The translations under genes were made by a program, and so were the position numbers. A stretch of 38,624 bases of DNA, from positions 1 through 38,624 of the forward strand of contig JAHDEX010000040.1 in assembly GCA_020628545.1 (NCBI GenBank), written 5' to 3'. The notes beneath the pieces are model-generated. The model had not been told where the DNA came from, did not search any database, and saw only the letters and a list, made by a program, of their open reading frames with translations. This document shows, in pieces, positions 8,704-16,149 of the stretch. Position 1 is the stretch's first letter. The number at the start of each line of letters is the position of its first letter. The DNA comes from Paracoccaceae bacterium (GTDB taxonomy: Bacteria; Pseudomonadota; Alphaproteobacteria; Rhodobacterales; Rhodobacteraceae).

Positions 8704-8978
8704 TGATGCGTGTTGTTTTGGTGGCGAAGGACAAAGCTGGCGCCTTGCAGACCCGGCTCGACAATCGGGCAGACCATGTGGAGTACCTGAAAGCAAACAG
8801 CATTGTGGAAATGGCGGGACCCCTTCTTGATGAAGCGGGCGAGATGTGCGGCTCGATGATCGTTCTGAACGTGGAAGACATGGCTGCAGCAGATGCGTTT
8901 GCCGCCGGTGACCCTTATGGCAAAGCGGGACTTTTTGAGAGCGTCGAACTGACGGCTTGGAACAAGGTGATCGGCTGA
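8703..8978 (+). CDS. YciI family protein
   Basis: This is a small protein of about 90 residues with the YciI ferredoxin-like fold pattern: RVVLVAKDKAGALQTRL, the conserved His in NRADHVEYL, AGPLLDE and a C-terminal DPYGKAGLFESVELTAW. The family is related to muconolactone isomerase-like dimers, but the cellular role is mostly unknown. Two adjacent ATG codons are possible; GGAGG at 8694-8698 is better spaced for ATG 8706. It overlaps gpsA and the EVE gene by one base each. Confidence 0.9.
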   Translation: MMRVVLVAKDKAGALQTRLDNRADHVEYLKANSIVEMAGPLLDEAGEMCGSMIVLNVEDMAAADAFAAGDPYGKAGLFESVELTAWNKVIG

Positions 8979-9397
8979 TGGCCCAATGGCTTTTCAAGTC
9001 CGAACCGGATGTTTTTGGTTGGGATGATCTTGTCGCGAAGGGTGAAGCTGGCGAGGAATGGGATGGTGTCCGCAACTATCAGGCGCGCAATAACATGCGT
9101 CAGATGAAGGTCGGCGAGAAAGGCTTTTACTATCATTCGCGTACTGGATTGGAGATCGTGGGGATCTGCGAAGTATGCGCCGAAGCGCATCAAGACAGTA
9201 CAACCGATGATGAACGGTGGGACTGCGTGGATGTTCGGGCGGTCACGCCTTTCAAAACACCGGTGACTTTAGACACGATAAAAGGCGATACGCGCTTGGC
9301 TGAGATGGTTCTGGTCAAGAACTCTCGCCTGTCGGTCCAGCCCGTGACGGATGAAGAGTGGGCCCTTATTTGTGACCTTGGTGGGGTGGCTGCCTAA
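8978..9397 (+). CDS. EVE domain protein (thymocyte nuclear protein 1-like)
   Basis: The 139-residue product starts WLFKSEPDVFGWDDL and has WDGVRNYQARNNMR, GFYYHSRTG and VVGI-like strand G-L-E-I-V-G-I-C, the hallmarks of stand-alone EVE domains, which are related to PUA/YTH folds and proposed to read modified nucleobases. Start ATG 8978 overlaps the preceding TGA. It is the last gene of the tsaD-gpsA-yciI run. No ligand can be assigned from the sequence. Confidence 0.92.
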   Translation: MAQWLFKSEPDVFGWDDLVAKGEAGEEWDGVRNYQARNNMRQMKVGEKGFYYHSRTGLEIVGICEVCAEAHQDSTTDDERWDCVDVRAVTPFKTPVTLDTIKGDTRLAEMVLVKNSRLSVQPVTDEEWALICDLGGVAA

Positions 9398-9400
9398 GGC

Positions 9401-10144
9401 ATGCCACTGACAACTGCGCATCCGATAATCGTTGCTCCGTTATGGCACTTCGGACGGAGATGGCTTGATTTGCCAGCGTTGATTGCCGGCACAACGATCC
9501 CGGATATCACCTATTTCCTGAACCTCCGTACTGTTTCGAACATCGGGCATTCTCATATTGGTATTCTGATCCAAGGGATTCCTGCGGCCCTTTGCCTTCT
9601 GGCCGTCTTTGCTTTCGTGATGCTGCAGCCGCTGCGCGCGCTATCGCCACGCAGTCTCGGGAGGCTATTGCCCACCAGCTACGCTTTCCTCCCGCTGCGC
9701 CGATTTCTGGTGATTGTTCTCAGTGTTTATGTCGGCGCATGGAGCCATGTTTTTTGGGATAGCTTCACACATGATGGATGGTTCTTCGTACGGAACATCC
9801 CTGCGTTGGACATGCAGGTCGGGCCGCTCCCGGTTTACAAGTACCTTCAATATCTGAGCGGCATTTTTGGAACACTGGCCGTTATCACGTGGGCTGTCCT
9901 GGTGGCAAAAGGCCGACCTGCGGCACCAGAGAGGATCGCGAACCGCATCATGCCTGTCACAATCATTCTGAGCGTTCTGGCAATCACGCTCTACGTGGCC
10001 CTCGGCAAAAACAATCCGCTAACGCCCTACATCGCTGTCATTCAGACCACCGTTGGCGGGATCGCGGGCACGTTTCTTGGCTTGCTTGCATTCAGCCTGA
10101 TCGACAAGATCCACCCTTTCACACGCACGACAATAAAAGCCTAG
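9401..10144 (+). CDS. DUF4184 family membrane protein
   Basis: The 247-residue polytopic protein begins PLTTAHPIIVAPLWHF, with later GTTIPDITYFL and GAWSHVFWDSFTHDGWFF. The spaced His and Asp residues near membrane segments resemble the DUF4184 / YdjM-like integral membrane hydrolase-type families. About six or seven hydrophobic segments are visible. It starts three bases after the EVE gene stop and probably belongs to the same transcript. Function is unknown. Confidence 0.8.
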   Translation: MPLTTAHPIIVAPLWHFGRRWLDLPALIAGTTIPDITYFLNLRTVSNIGHSHIGILIQGIPAALCLLAVFAFVMLQPLRALSPRSLGRLLPTSYAFLPLRRFLVIVLSVYVGAWSHVFWDSFTHDGWFFVRNIPALDMQVGPLPVYKYLQYLSGIFGTLAVITWAVLVAKGRPAAPERIANRIMPVTIILSVLAITLYVALGKNNPLTPYIAVIQTTVGGIAGTFLGLLAFSLIDKIHPFTRTTIKA

Positions 10145-10201
10145 CCCTGCGGCATCGCGCCGCGCATACTTGGCCCAGCCAAGAAAGGGAAAGGGACAAG
10201 A

Positions 10202-10594
10202 ATGGGATTCTTAGCTGTGATCGTGGCTGCCGTCGCCGGTTTCGCGTTCGGCGCGGCGTGGTACATGACACTTTCAAAGCCGTGGACGGAAGCCGCCGGT
10301 ATCGCCGTCGATGAAAACGGCCGACCAGTGAACGACAACGCCTTGCCTTACATCATGGCCTTTGTCGCGATGATCCTCGTGTCGGGCATGATGCGTCATA
10401 CCTTTGCGCTTTCAGGAATCGACAGCATTGGCAAAGGGCTGGTCTCTGGTCTGGGTGTCGGTCTCTTTTTCATTAGCCCCTGGATCATGATCAACAACGC
10501 CTACGGTGATCGGCCGTTTAAGCTGACGATCATTGACGGCGGCTATGCCACGTTCGGGTGCGCCATTATCGGAGCAGTACTGACACTTTTCTAG
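10202..10594 (+). CDS. DUF1761 family small membrane protein
   Basis: The 130-residue protein has four hydrophobic segments and the family-like N-terminal pattern FAFGAAWYMTLSKPWTEAAGI, followed by a GGYATFGCAIIGAVL C-terminus. Ribosome binding site AAAGGGAAAGGG lies just before ATG 10202. Its stop codon is embedded in the first of two identical palindromic repeats that flank the next promoter. Function unknown. Confidence 0.8.
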   Translation: MGFLAVIVAAVAGFAFGAAWYMTLSKPWTEAAGIAVDENGRPVNDNALPYIMAFVAMILVSGMMRHTFALSGIDSIGKGLVSGLGVGLFFISPWIMINNAYGDRPFKLTIIDGGYATFGCAIIGAVLTLF

Positions 10595-10611
10595 TTTGAA
10601 CGATGTTCATT
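10593..10611 (+). promoter_or_regulatory. operator-like repeat, copy 1
   Basis: The 19-base word agtttgaacgatgttcatt holds the palindrome TGAAC-GAT-GTTCA (10597-10609), the size and form of TetR-type operators. It lies directly upstream of the predicted -35 element and overlaps the DUF1761 stop codon. Confidence 0.6.
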
Positions 10612-10615
10612 TTTC

Positions 10616-10644
10616 TTGACGCAAGCGATTCTTCCTTCTAAGTT
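10616..10644 (+). promoter_or_regulatory. sigma70-type promoter between the two operators
   Basis: TTGACG at 10616-10621 and TAAGTT at 10639-10644 are separated by 17 bases. The -10 hexamer overlaps the start of operator copy 2, a placement expected to allow repression. Confidence 0.55.
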
Positions 10645-10659
10645 TGAACGATGTTCATT
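10641..10659 (+). promoter_or_regulatory. operator-like repeat, copy 2
   Basis: Exact second copy of the 19-base word, 48 bases downstream of the first, palindrome core at 10645-10657. It sits between the -10 element and the GGAGG ribosome binding site (10663-10667) of the 396-residue membrane protein gene. Confidence 0.6.
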
Positions 10660-10672
10660 AATGGAGGCTTGA

Positions 10673-11863
10673 ATGCCAGTTCTTGCTGATACCCACGGTC
10701 TTGTTGCAGACGACATCATTACACTGCCGCAAGCCCGCGAGATTGAGGCCCGCGCCCGCCAACTGATGGTGAATGCAGGCATTAACACGGTCCTTTGTGC
10801 CGGAATCATTGCAGCGACGCTTGGCCTGATCGCTTTTCTTGCGGATCCGCTGACCGTCGCGCTTTGTGGTATTTTCTTGCTCGGCGGTGGTCTTTTCATC
10901 CTTCACCGAAGCCCTGACATCTACCGCATGTTTGGTAACGCCGCCGCTTTGATCGGGTCAGGCATGTTAATTGGTGGTGGATTTGTTGAGCTGACGACGA
11001 ACTACGAGTCAATCGCTGGTGTCGCGTCACTTCTTCTTGGTTTGCCGATCCTTTTCGTTGCCGGGCGCGCCCTATTGCGAGGCGGGCTCACAGCGCGTTT
11101 CGTTGCGGGCTCGATCTTCCTCATGGGCGGTGCTCTGCATTTAGCTGGGGTCGGTATCCTGGCCGAAGACAACGCGCTCGGTGGCTTTCTCAAGTCTCTC
11201 AGCTTTCTCTACGCCGCATTATTCATCGGCTTGAGTGGCTGGATTACGGACAACCGCGCTGTTACGGCCCTCGCAATCGCGCCCTTTGCGCAGATGCTTG
11301 ATACATCCACGTCCTACTTCCACGCGGCTTACGTTTTCTATTCACCGGAAAGCACGCTCAGCATCCTTCAGATGACCGCTCTTATTGTTGCATGCGGCCT
11401 TATGTTAAAGACGGCGGGCGAGCGGACGAGGCGTCATTTGCGGATCACTGCGGTGATGGGATTTGTTGTCGCAAACCTGTGCGCGCTGGTTGGGTCGCTC
11501 TGGGGTGATCAGGTCGGGAGCCATATCTGGGGCCCAAAGGCCGAAGGCTGGACCGCCTACAAGGATTGGGATGCCTATGACGCCGCTGTCGATGCGTTCA
11601 ACGCCACTGCCTTCACGATTTCCGCTGACGTCTACAGCGTGCTGTGGGCCATTGCGCTGATCGGCATGATCTTCTTTGCAGCGCACAAGAACCAGCGAGG
11701 GCTGTTCAATACCGGTGTCACATTTCTCGCGATCCATGGCTATACACAGGCATTTGAGACCTTCGGCGATGAGCCACTGGCCTATGCGATTGGTGGCTTT
11801 GCAGCGATACCGCTTGCATGGGGTATGTGGCGGCTGAACCAACGGTTCCTAACCACCAAGTAA
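10673..11863 (+). CDS. unknown multi-pass membrane protein (396 aa)
   Basis: The product has a short soluble N-terminus with a charged helix (ITLPQAREIEARARQLM) and about ten hydrophobic segments to the C-terminus. A loop rich in Trp/Tyr/Asp (EGWTAYKDWDAYDAAVDAF) lies near residue 300. I do not recognise the family; the layout is loosely like DUF2157-type predicted membrane proteins. ATG 10673 follows GGAGG with five bases spacing. It has its own promoter flanked by twin operators, so expression is probably repressed by a regulator encoded elsewhere, since no TetR-type gene is in the window. A hairpin follows the stop. Confidence 0.8.
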   Translation: MPVLADTHGLVADDIITLPQAREIEARARQLMVNAGINTVLCAGIIAATLGLIAFLADPLTVALCGIFLLGGGLFILHRSPDIYRMFGNAAALIGSGMLIGGGFVELTTNYESIAGVASLLLGLPILFVAGRALLRGGLTARFVAGSIFLMGGALHLAGVGILAEDNALGGFLKSLSFLYAALFIGLSGWITDNRAVTALAIAPFAQMLDTSTSYFHAAYVFYSPESTLSILQMTALIVACGLMLKTAGERTRRHLRITAVMGFVVANLCALVGSLWGDQVGSHIWGPKAEGWTAYKDWDAYDAAVDAFNATAFTISADVYSVLWAIALIGMIFFAAHKNQRGLFNTGVTFLAIHGYTQAFETFGDEPLAYAIGGFAAIPLAWGMWRLNQRFLTTK

Positions 11864-11868
11864 CGAGA

Positions 11869-11899
11869 AAGGGTTCGGCTACAGCGTCACCGAACCCTT
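11869..11899 (+). terminator. hairpin after the 396-aa membrane protein gene
   Basis: AAGGGTTCGG and CCGAACCCTT form a perfect 10-bp stem with an 11-base loop, six bases after the stop. No long T tract follows, so it may be a weak or factor-assisted terminator. Confidence 0.55.
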
Positions 11900-12033
11900 C
11901 CTCACCCCGCGTGCTCCCGTACACCACACGCAACTGCGAATCTCGGTTCAGCCGTTCTGGCCGAAATTCAAAATTGACCTAAGAGCTCGTAATTAACCAA
12001 ACACGAAGCCATTCAAATTGTATCTAAAACACA

Positions 12034-12060
12034 AAACGCCCGCCAAATCGGCGGGCGTTT
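12034..12060 (-). terminator. intrinsic terminator of the DUF2853 gene
   Basis: AAACGCCCGCC and GGCGGGCGTTT form an 11-bp stem with a five-base loop. Read on the minus strand it is followed by a T-rich run (GTTTTGTGTTTT) just downstream of the DUF2853 stop. The remaining part of the 216-base gap 11864-12079 is AT-rich and shows no gene. Confidence 0.8.
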
Positions 12061-12079
12061 CAGCGCTTGCGCAGTCGGC

Positions 12080-12421
12080 TTAGCTGTAAACAGACTCTTT
12101 GCCGAAGTGCTTTGTCAGCATGTAGTAAATGACTGCGCGATATTTGTTCCGCTCAGACTTCCCGTAAACCTCAATCACAGAGTTAATCGCGTCCATCAGC
12201 TCTGGTCCGTCAGAAAGGCCAAGCTTCTTGATCAGGAAGTTGTTCTTCACAGTTTCCAGCTCTCCTGCCTGACCAGCAGCAACAGTAGACGAATCCGCAT
12301 TGTAGATGGATGGACCGCAGCCGATCGTCACTTTGGTCAGCAGATCCATATCAGGTGTCATGTTGCACTTGTTCTTCAGATCGTCAGCGTACTTCTCGAT
12401 CAGTTCGTCTCTCTTGCTCAT
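12080..12421 (-). CDS. DUF2853 family protein
   Basis: The 113-residue soluble, largely helical protein starts MSKRDELIEKYADDLKNKC and contains TKVTIGCGPSIYNADSSTVA and YRAVIYYMLTKHFGK, matching what I know of the DUF2853 family (structures exist, function unknown). ATG 12421 is preceded by AGGGGG at a good distance; a longer frame to 12481 adds unlikely residues. It appears to be a single-gene unit ending at a strong intrinsic terminator. Confidence 0.9.
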   Translation of the reverse strand: MSKRDELIEKYADDLKNKCNMTPDMDLLTKVTIGCGPSIYNADSSTVAAGQAGELETVKNNFLIKKLGLSDGPELMDAINSVIEVYGKSERNKYRAVIYYMLTKHFGKESVYS

Positions 12422-12555
12422 CTTGGTCCCCCTCTGGTGATGACATGCCATTGCGGCAAAGCGCCCATGGAGTATCCACAAGCATTGGCGACAAGTTATG
12501 CGCGAGAGTTAAGGCACGTAAAGGCTTAATGACGGGGAAATAGCACATCGGCGGA

Positions 12556-13260
12556 TCACCGACAAAGCCCCCAGCCCTTTGATTGTAGATGGAAATGATC
12601 GGCATGTAGGTGGTTGTAGTCCGGAGAAAGTGTCACACGGAACCATGTGCACGCGCTGTCACGCGCACGGCGGAGGAATTCGCCTTTCGGGCCACCGTCA
12701 TCCCAGTCATTGATCAGGCGCATGCGTGTCCCATCGCTCAACTGAAATCCGGTGATGTCAATTGCATCAGCGGTGGCGTGCGTACTCCATCTGTTTGAGG
12801 CACCAGAAGCGGTCCTGATCCGGCGGCAATTGTAGCTGCCGATGTGATCGATCCCCGTCAATTCTGCCCCAAACAGGTCTTTTGCCTGCGGAGCAAGATC
12901 ATGCGTCGCCCACATCGCCATGCGCAGCGCAATGGCACATCGGGTTTCAACCGGGTCAATGCGGGCACCTGCGACCCCTGAAAGGTCTAGCCGCTCCCGG
13001 ATGTGACAACTCTCTGATGTCTCAAGATCAGGCAACTGTGCAAATTGCGCAGCAGTATCCAAGGTGGCGAAGCAGGCCTGCGGTGTTGCCAGCGCACGCT
13101 CCAACTTCCACGTGGTCAGCGGTGTGACATCATCATTGATCGCCAGCGGAACGGTCGGATTCCAGCCCCGCGGCAGTGGCGTATCTGGATGATACAAAGC
13201 CTGATAGCCGCCCCAAAACAGACCAAACACAATAAACAAATACGCCGCCCGCGCGAACAA
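12556..13260 (-). CDS. extensin-like C-terminal domain protein
   Basis: A single N-terminal membrane anchor (AAYLFIVFGLFWGGYQALY) precedes a domain with GARIDPVETRCAIALRM, the motif YNCRRI followed by STHATADAIDITGF, and a C-terminal NHLHADHFHLQ. These His/Asp patterns are typical of bacterial extensin-like_C proteins, presumed periplasmic and possibly peptidases of the DD-peptidase/LAS fold. The start is uncertain: TTG 13260 lies in the loop of a GC-rich hairpin, while a CTG at 13308 would add a basic N-terminus. It lies about 60 bases downstream of ahcY on the same strand. Confidence 0.85.
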   Translation of the reverse strand: MFARAAYLFIVFGLFWGGYQALYHPDTPLPRGWNPTVPLAINDDVTPLTTWKLERALATPQACFATLDTAAQFAQLPDLETSESCHIRERLDLSGVAGARIDPVETRCAIALRMAMWATHDLAPQAKDLFGAELTGIDHIGSYNCRRIRTASGASNRWSTHATADAIDITGFQLSDGTRMRLINDWDDGGPKGEFLRRARDSACTWFRVTLSPDYNHLHADHFHLQSKGWGLCR

Positions 13261-13272
13261 CGACGGGCGGCG
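13243..13272. terminator. GC-rich hairpin at the ahcY / extensin-like junction
   Basis: CGCCGCCCG and CGGGCGGCG form a 9-bp stem with a 12-base loop. On the plus strand TTTTTC follows; on the minus strand a T-rich stretch (TATTTGTTTATTGTGTTT) follows. It may terminate or attenuate ahcY transcription, and it covers the proposed TTG start of the extensin-like gene. Confidence 0.55.
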
Positions 13273-13320
13273 TTTTTCTTCGGATTCCGGGCGCAGATGT
13301 GGTTTCAGCGCCCTGCCCTC

Positions 13321-14709
13321 TTAGTAGCGATAATGCTCTGGCTTGAACGGGCCCTCAGGCTTCACGCCGATGTAAGCCGCTTGTTCTGGGTCCAGCTTCG
13401 ACAGCTTCACGCCAATCCGGTCGAGGTGCAGGCGCGCGACTTTCTCATCCAGATGCTTCGGCAGGATGTAAACACCCGGAGCGTATTCATCATGCTTCGT
13501 CCAGAGTTCAATCTGCGCCAACACTTGGTTGGTGAAGGAAGCGGACATCACGAACGACGGGTGGCCGGTGGCATTGCCGAGATTCAGCAAGCGGCCTTCG
13601 GACAACAGGATCAACCGGTTACCGTTCGGCATCTCGATCATATCGACCTGTTCTTTGATGTTGGTCCACTTGTGGTTCTTCAGAGCCGCGACCTGAATTT
13701 CATTGTCGAAGTGGCCGATGTTCCCGACAATCGCCATATCCTTCATTTCGCGCATATGCTCGATCCGGATGACGTCTTTGTTGCCGGTTGTGGTGATGAA
13801 GATGTCTGCGGTCGCCAACGCATCTTCGAGCAGCACAACTTCAAAACCGTCCATCGCAGCCTGCAAGGCGCAAATCGGGTCGACTTCGGTGACTTTCACG
13901 CGGGCACCGGCACCGCGCAAGGACGCGGCAGAGCCTTTGCCCACATCGCCGTAGCCCATCACGACAGCGACCTTACCAGCCATCATCGTGTCTGTTGCAC
14001 GGCGAATACCGTCAACGAGGCTCTCTTTACAGCCATACTTGTTGTCGAACTTCGACTTGGTGACAGAGTCGTTCACGTTGATAGCGGGGAACGGCAGACG
14101 ACCTTCGCGCTGCAGTTCGTAAAGGCGATGAACCCCTGTTGTCGTCTCTTCGGAGACGCCCAGAATTTGGTCACGCATTTTTGCGAACCAGCCAGGGCTT
14201 GCTTCCATCCGCTTTTGGATTTGCGCTTTGATGACAGTTTCTTCCTCAGACGTTGGCACGGCCAACACATCTTCGCCGGCTTCCATCCGGGCACCGAGAA
14301 GAATGTAGAGCGTCGCATCACCGCCATCATCAAGGATCAGGTTCGGGCCTTCGTCGAACAGGAAAGACTTATCAAGGTAGTCCCAATGCTCTTCCAGCGA
14401 CTGACCTTTGATCGCAAAAACGGGCACGCCCGCTTCGGCGATGGCTGCAGCAGCGTGGTCTTGCGTGGAGAAAATATTGCAAGACGCCCAGCGCACGTCA
14501 GCACCAAGCGCAACCAGCGTTTCGATCAATACTGCTGTCTGAATCGTCATATGCAATGATCCAACAATCCGCGCACCGGTCAACGGTTTGCTTTCACCGT
14601 ATTCCTCACGCAGCGCCATCAGGCCCGGCATTTCAGTTTCAGCAATATCCAGCTCTTTGCGGCCAAAGCCGGCGAGCGCGATGTCTTTGACTATATAATC
14701 TTTGGCCAT
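13321..14709 (-). CDS. ahcY: adenosylhomocysteinase
   Basis: AhcY hydrolyses S-adenosylhomocysteine to adenosine and homocysteine, relieving product inhibition of methyltransferases. The 462-residue protein has [31 protein letters not shown], the NAD-binding [18 protein letters not shown] with a following [22 protein letters not shown] and the conserved C-terminal KPEHYRY. ATG 14709 gives the normal [10 protein letters not shown] start; an upstream ATG at 14736 is less likely. Divergent from the HD-domain gene with about 115 bases between. Confidence 0.97.
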   Translation of the reverse strand: MAKDYIVKDIALAGFGRKELDIAETEMPGLMALREEYGESKPLTGARIVGSLHMTIQTAVLIETLVALGADVRWASCNIFSTQDHAAAAIAEAGVPVFAIKGQSLEEHWDYLDKSFLFDEGPNLILDDGGDATLYILLGARMEAGEDVLAVPTSEEETVIKAQIQKRMEASPGWFAKMRDQILGVSEETTTGVHRLYELQREGRLPFPAINVNDSVTKSKFDNKYGCKESLVDGIRRATDTMMAGKVAVVMGYGDVGKGSAASLRGAGARVKVTEVDPICALQAAMDGFEVVLLEDALATADIFITTTGNKDVIRIEHMREMKDMAIVGNIGHFDNEIQVAALKNHKWTNIKEQVDMIEMPNGNRLILLSEGRLLNLGNATGHPSFVMSASFTNQVLAQIELWTKHDEYAPGVYILPKHLDEKVARLHLDRIGVKLSKLDPEQAAYIGVKPEGPFKPEHYRY

Positions 14710-14751
14710 AGGGGTTCGTCCTGATAAAGTTGGCATTTGCGCGCTGCCCTA

Positions 14752-14766
14752 ACACGCTTACCGTGT
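14752..14766. repeat. inverted repeat between ahcY and the HD-domain gene
   Basis: ACACG-CTTAC-CGTGT, a 5-bp inverted repeat with a 5-base spacer in the divergent intergenic region. It could be an operator for ahcY, but the arms are short and chance is not excluded. I see no clear SAH riboswitch. Confidence 0.3.
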
Positions 14767-14824
14767 CTCGACAATGTGGCGTGCGGGTGCATAAAGGCAT
14801 CAAGGTGAAAGGTGTCTTAATCGC

Positions 14825-15415
14825 ATGAAACAAGCACGGGCATGGCAAAGAATGCTCTCGGGCCGGAGACTTGATCTGCTCGACCCGACACCCGTGGATA
14901 TTGAAATTGAGGATATCGCGCACGGGCTGGCGTTTGTGGCACGTTGGAATGGGCAAACCGCTGGTGATCATGCTTATTCTGTCGCCGAACACTCGTTGCT
15001 CGTGACAGATCTCTTTTGCCGGATGCAGCCAAAAGCACCCGTAAAATGGCGGCTTGCAGCGCTTCTGCATGACGCGCCAGAGTACGTGATTGGCGACATG
15101 ATCAGCCCAGTAAAAGCTGCGGTAGGGCCGGGCTACGAGGGTCTGGATGAACGCCTCGCCGCCGCGATCCATATTCGGTTTGGTCTGCCGGCGAAAATTC
15201 CGCAAACGATCAAGCGTCAGATAAAGAAAGCCGATAAGGTTAGTGCCTGGATGGAAGCAACGCAGATTGCGGGGTTTACCGAGGCCGAGGCAGACAAGTT
15301 TTTCGGAAGAGTTGACGCTGCGCTGATCGCGGACATGCAAATCAATCTACGCCCTGCGCCGGAAGTCCGCGGCGAGTTCACGAAACGTCACGCCACACTC
15401 CTGGAGGCTCTATGA
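14825..15415 (+). CDS. HD-domain phosphohydrolase (YfbR-like)
   Basis: The 196-residue protein has a His in GDHAYSVAEHSLLV, the HD pair in LLHDAPEYVIGDMISPVK and a later Asp in KKADKVSAWMEA, the metal-binding set of HD hydrolases in the COG1896 / 5'-deoxynucleotidase group. A role in nucleotide or nucleoside phosphate hydrolysis is plausible, not proven. The stop overlaps the next start (ATGA). Confidence 0.85.
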   Translation: MKQARAWQRMLSGRRLDLLDPTPVDIEIEDIAHGLAFVARWNGQTAGDHAYSVAEHSLLVTDLFCRMQPKAPVKWRLAALLHDAPEYVIGDMISPVKAAVGPGYEGLDERLAAAIHIRFGLPAKIPQTIKRQIKKADKVSAWMEATQIAGFTEAEADKFFGRVDAALIADMQINLRPAPEVRGEFTKRHATLLEAL

Positions 15416-15885
15416 CCTTACACGCCCGCCCCACGACTGAGGACGACCTTCCGGCGCTTGTAGGTTTGTTCAATGCGATCGTCCGGACCGGCGGCACCAC
15501 CGCACACGAAGAAGAATGGGATATGCCCACCTTCAAAACCTACTATTTTGATGATCCAGCGATTGTGCACACCGTTTTGAACGATGGAACGCCCATTGGC
15601 TTTCAAGCCGTGTTCGAAAGCGACGAAGGTCTCTCAATTGGAAGTTTCACTGATCAGGACAACCCTGTGAAAGGTGCAGGGGCGGTCATGTTCGCGGCCA
15701 CCAAAGCCGCCGCGATCAAGGCGGGGTACAAATGGATCGACGCCAAGATCCGGGCAGACAACGTTCCCGGCCTCGCCTATTACAGCAAAATGGGTTTTGA
15801 AGATTTTGAGGTTGCAAAAAACGTGCCGCTGAAAGACGGCACGCCCATGGACCGTGTCACGAAACGACTCGTTCTTGAAAGCTAA
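15412..15885 (+). CDS. GNAT family N-acetyltransferase
   Basis: The 157-residue protein has a GNAT layout: an N-terminal R-x-T-T-E-D-D-L-P-A-L strand and helix, central IGFQAVF strand, an acetyl-CoA-binding-like segment around KGAGAVMFAATKAAAIKAGY, then IDAKIRADNVPGLAYYSKMGFEDF. Substrate unknown. It is translationally coupled to the HD-domain gene by a four-base overlap. Its stop lies seven bases from the stop of the convergent small gene. Confidence 0.85.
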   Translation: MTLHARPTTEDDLPALVGLFNAIVRTGGTTAHEEEWDMPTFKTYYFDDPAIVHTVLNDGTPIGFQAVFESDEGLSIGSFTDQDNPVKGAGAVMFAATKAAAIKAGYKWIDAKIRADNVPGLAYYSKMGFEDFEVAKNVPLKDGTPMDRVTKRLVLES

Positions 15886-15889
15886 GGTA

Positions 15890-16054
15890 TCAAAACATAT
15901 CCCGGTCACGGATTAAGAATGCACGCCTGCGGGCTGCTTCTAATTCTTGACGCTCATAAGCAGACCGATGCGGGCCTTCATGCCAATGCTGCGGTGCGTT
16001 CCAATTTTCAGTGCCTGTAGTTTTGCGAAACACGCTATTCAAAATACCAAACAT
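15890..16054 (-). CDS. small basic protein of 54 residues, unknown
   Basis: ATG 16054 to TGA 15890 encodes 54 residues beginning MFGILNSVFRKTTG, with a Trp/His-rich centre (WNAPQHWHEGPH) and a charged helical tail (YERQELEAARRRAF). AAAGGA lies seven bases before the ATG, a strong ribosome binding site. The frame fills the gap between the GNAT gene and the LysR gene and is divergent from the latter. I do not recognise the family. Its size, RBS and placement make it a credible gene, possibly regulated by the LysR neighbour. Confidence 0.6.
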   Translation of the reverse strand: MFGILNSVFRKTTGTENWNAPQHWHEGPHRSAYERQELEAARRRAFLIRDRDMF

Positions 16055-16070
16055 GGGATCATCCTTTCTG

Positions 16071-16084
16071 ATGTGATGTCACAT
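16071..16084. promoter_or_regulatory. palindrome between the small gene and lysR
   Basis: ATGTGA-TG-TCACAT is a 6-bp inverted repeat in the divergent intergenic region, just upstream of the ribosome binding site of the small gene. It could be a LysR or CRP/FNR-type binding site; no direct evidence. Confidence 0.4.
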
Positions 16085-16149
16085 GCATATTCCACTTGCA
16101 TCTAATCACCGAGTCAGGAAGACTTCCCATATGATAGCTTGGCTTACAT

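Noticed and set aside
13045-14559. Long plus-strand frame of 504 codons opposite ahcY
   Set aside because: It is the antisense shadow of the strongly conserved adenosylhomocysteinase, has no recognisable domain and no fitting ribosome binding site.
14710-14824. SAH or SAM riboswitch in front of ahcY
   Set aside because: I looked for the expected stem and conserved core in the divergent leader and saw only a short 5-bp inverted repeat.
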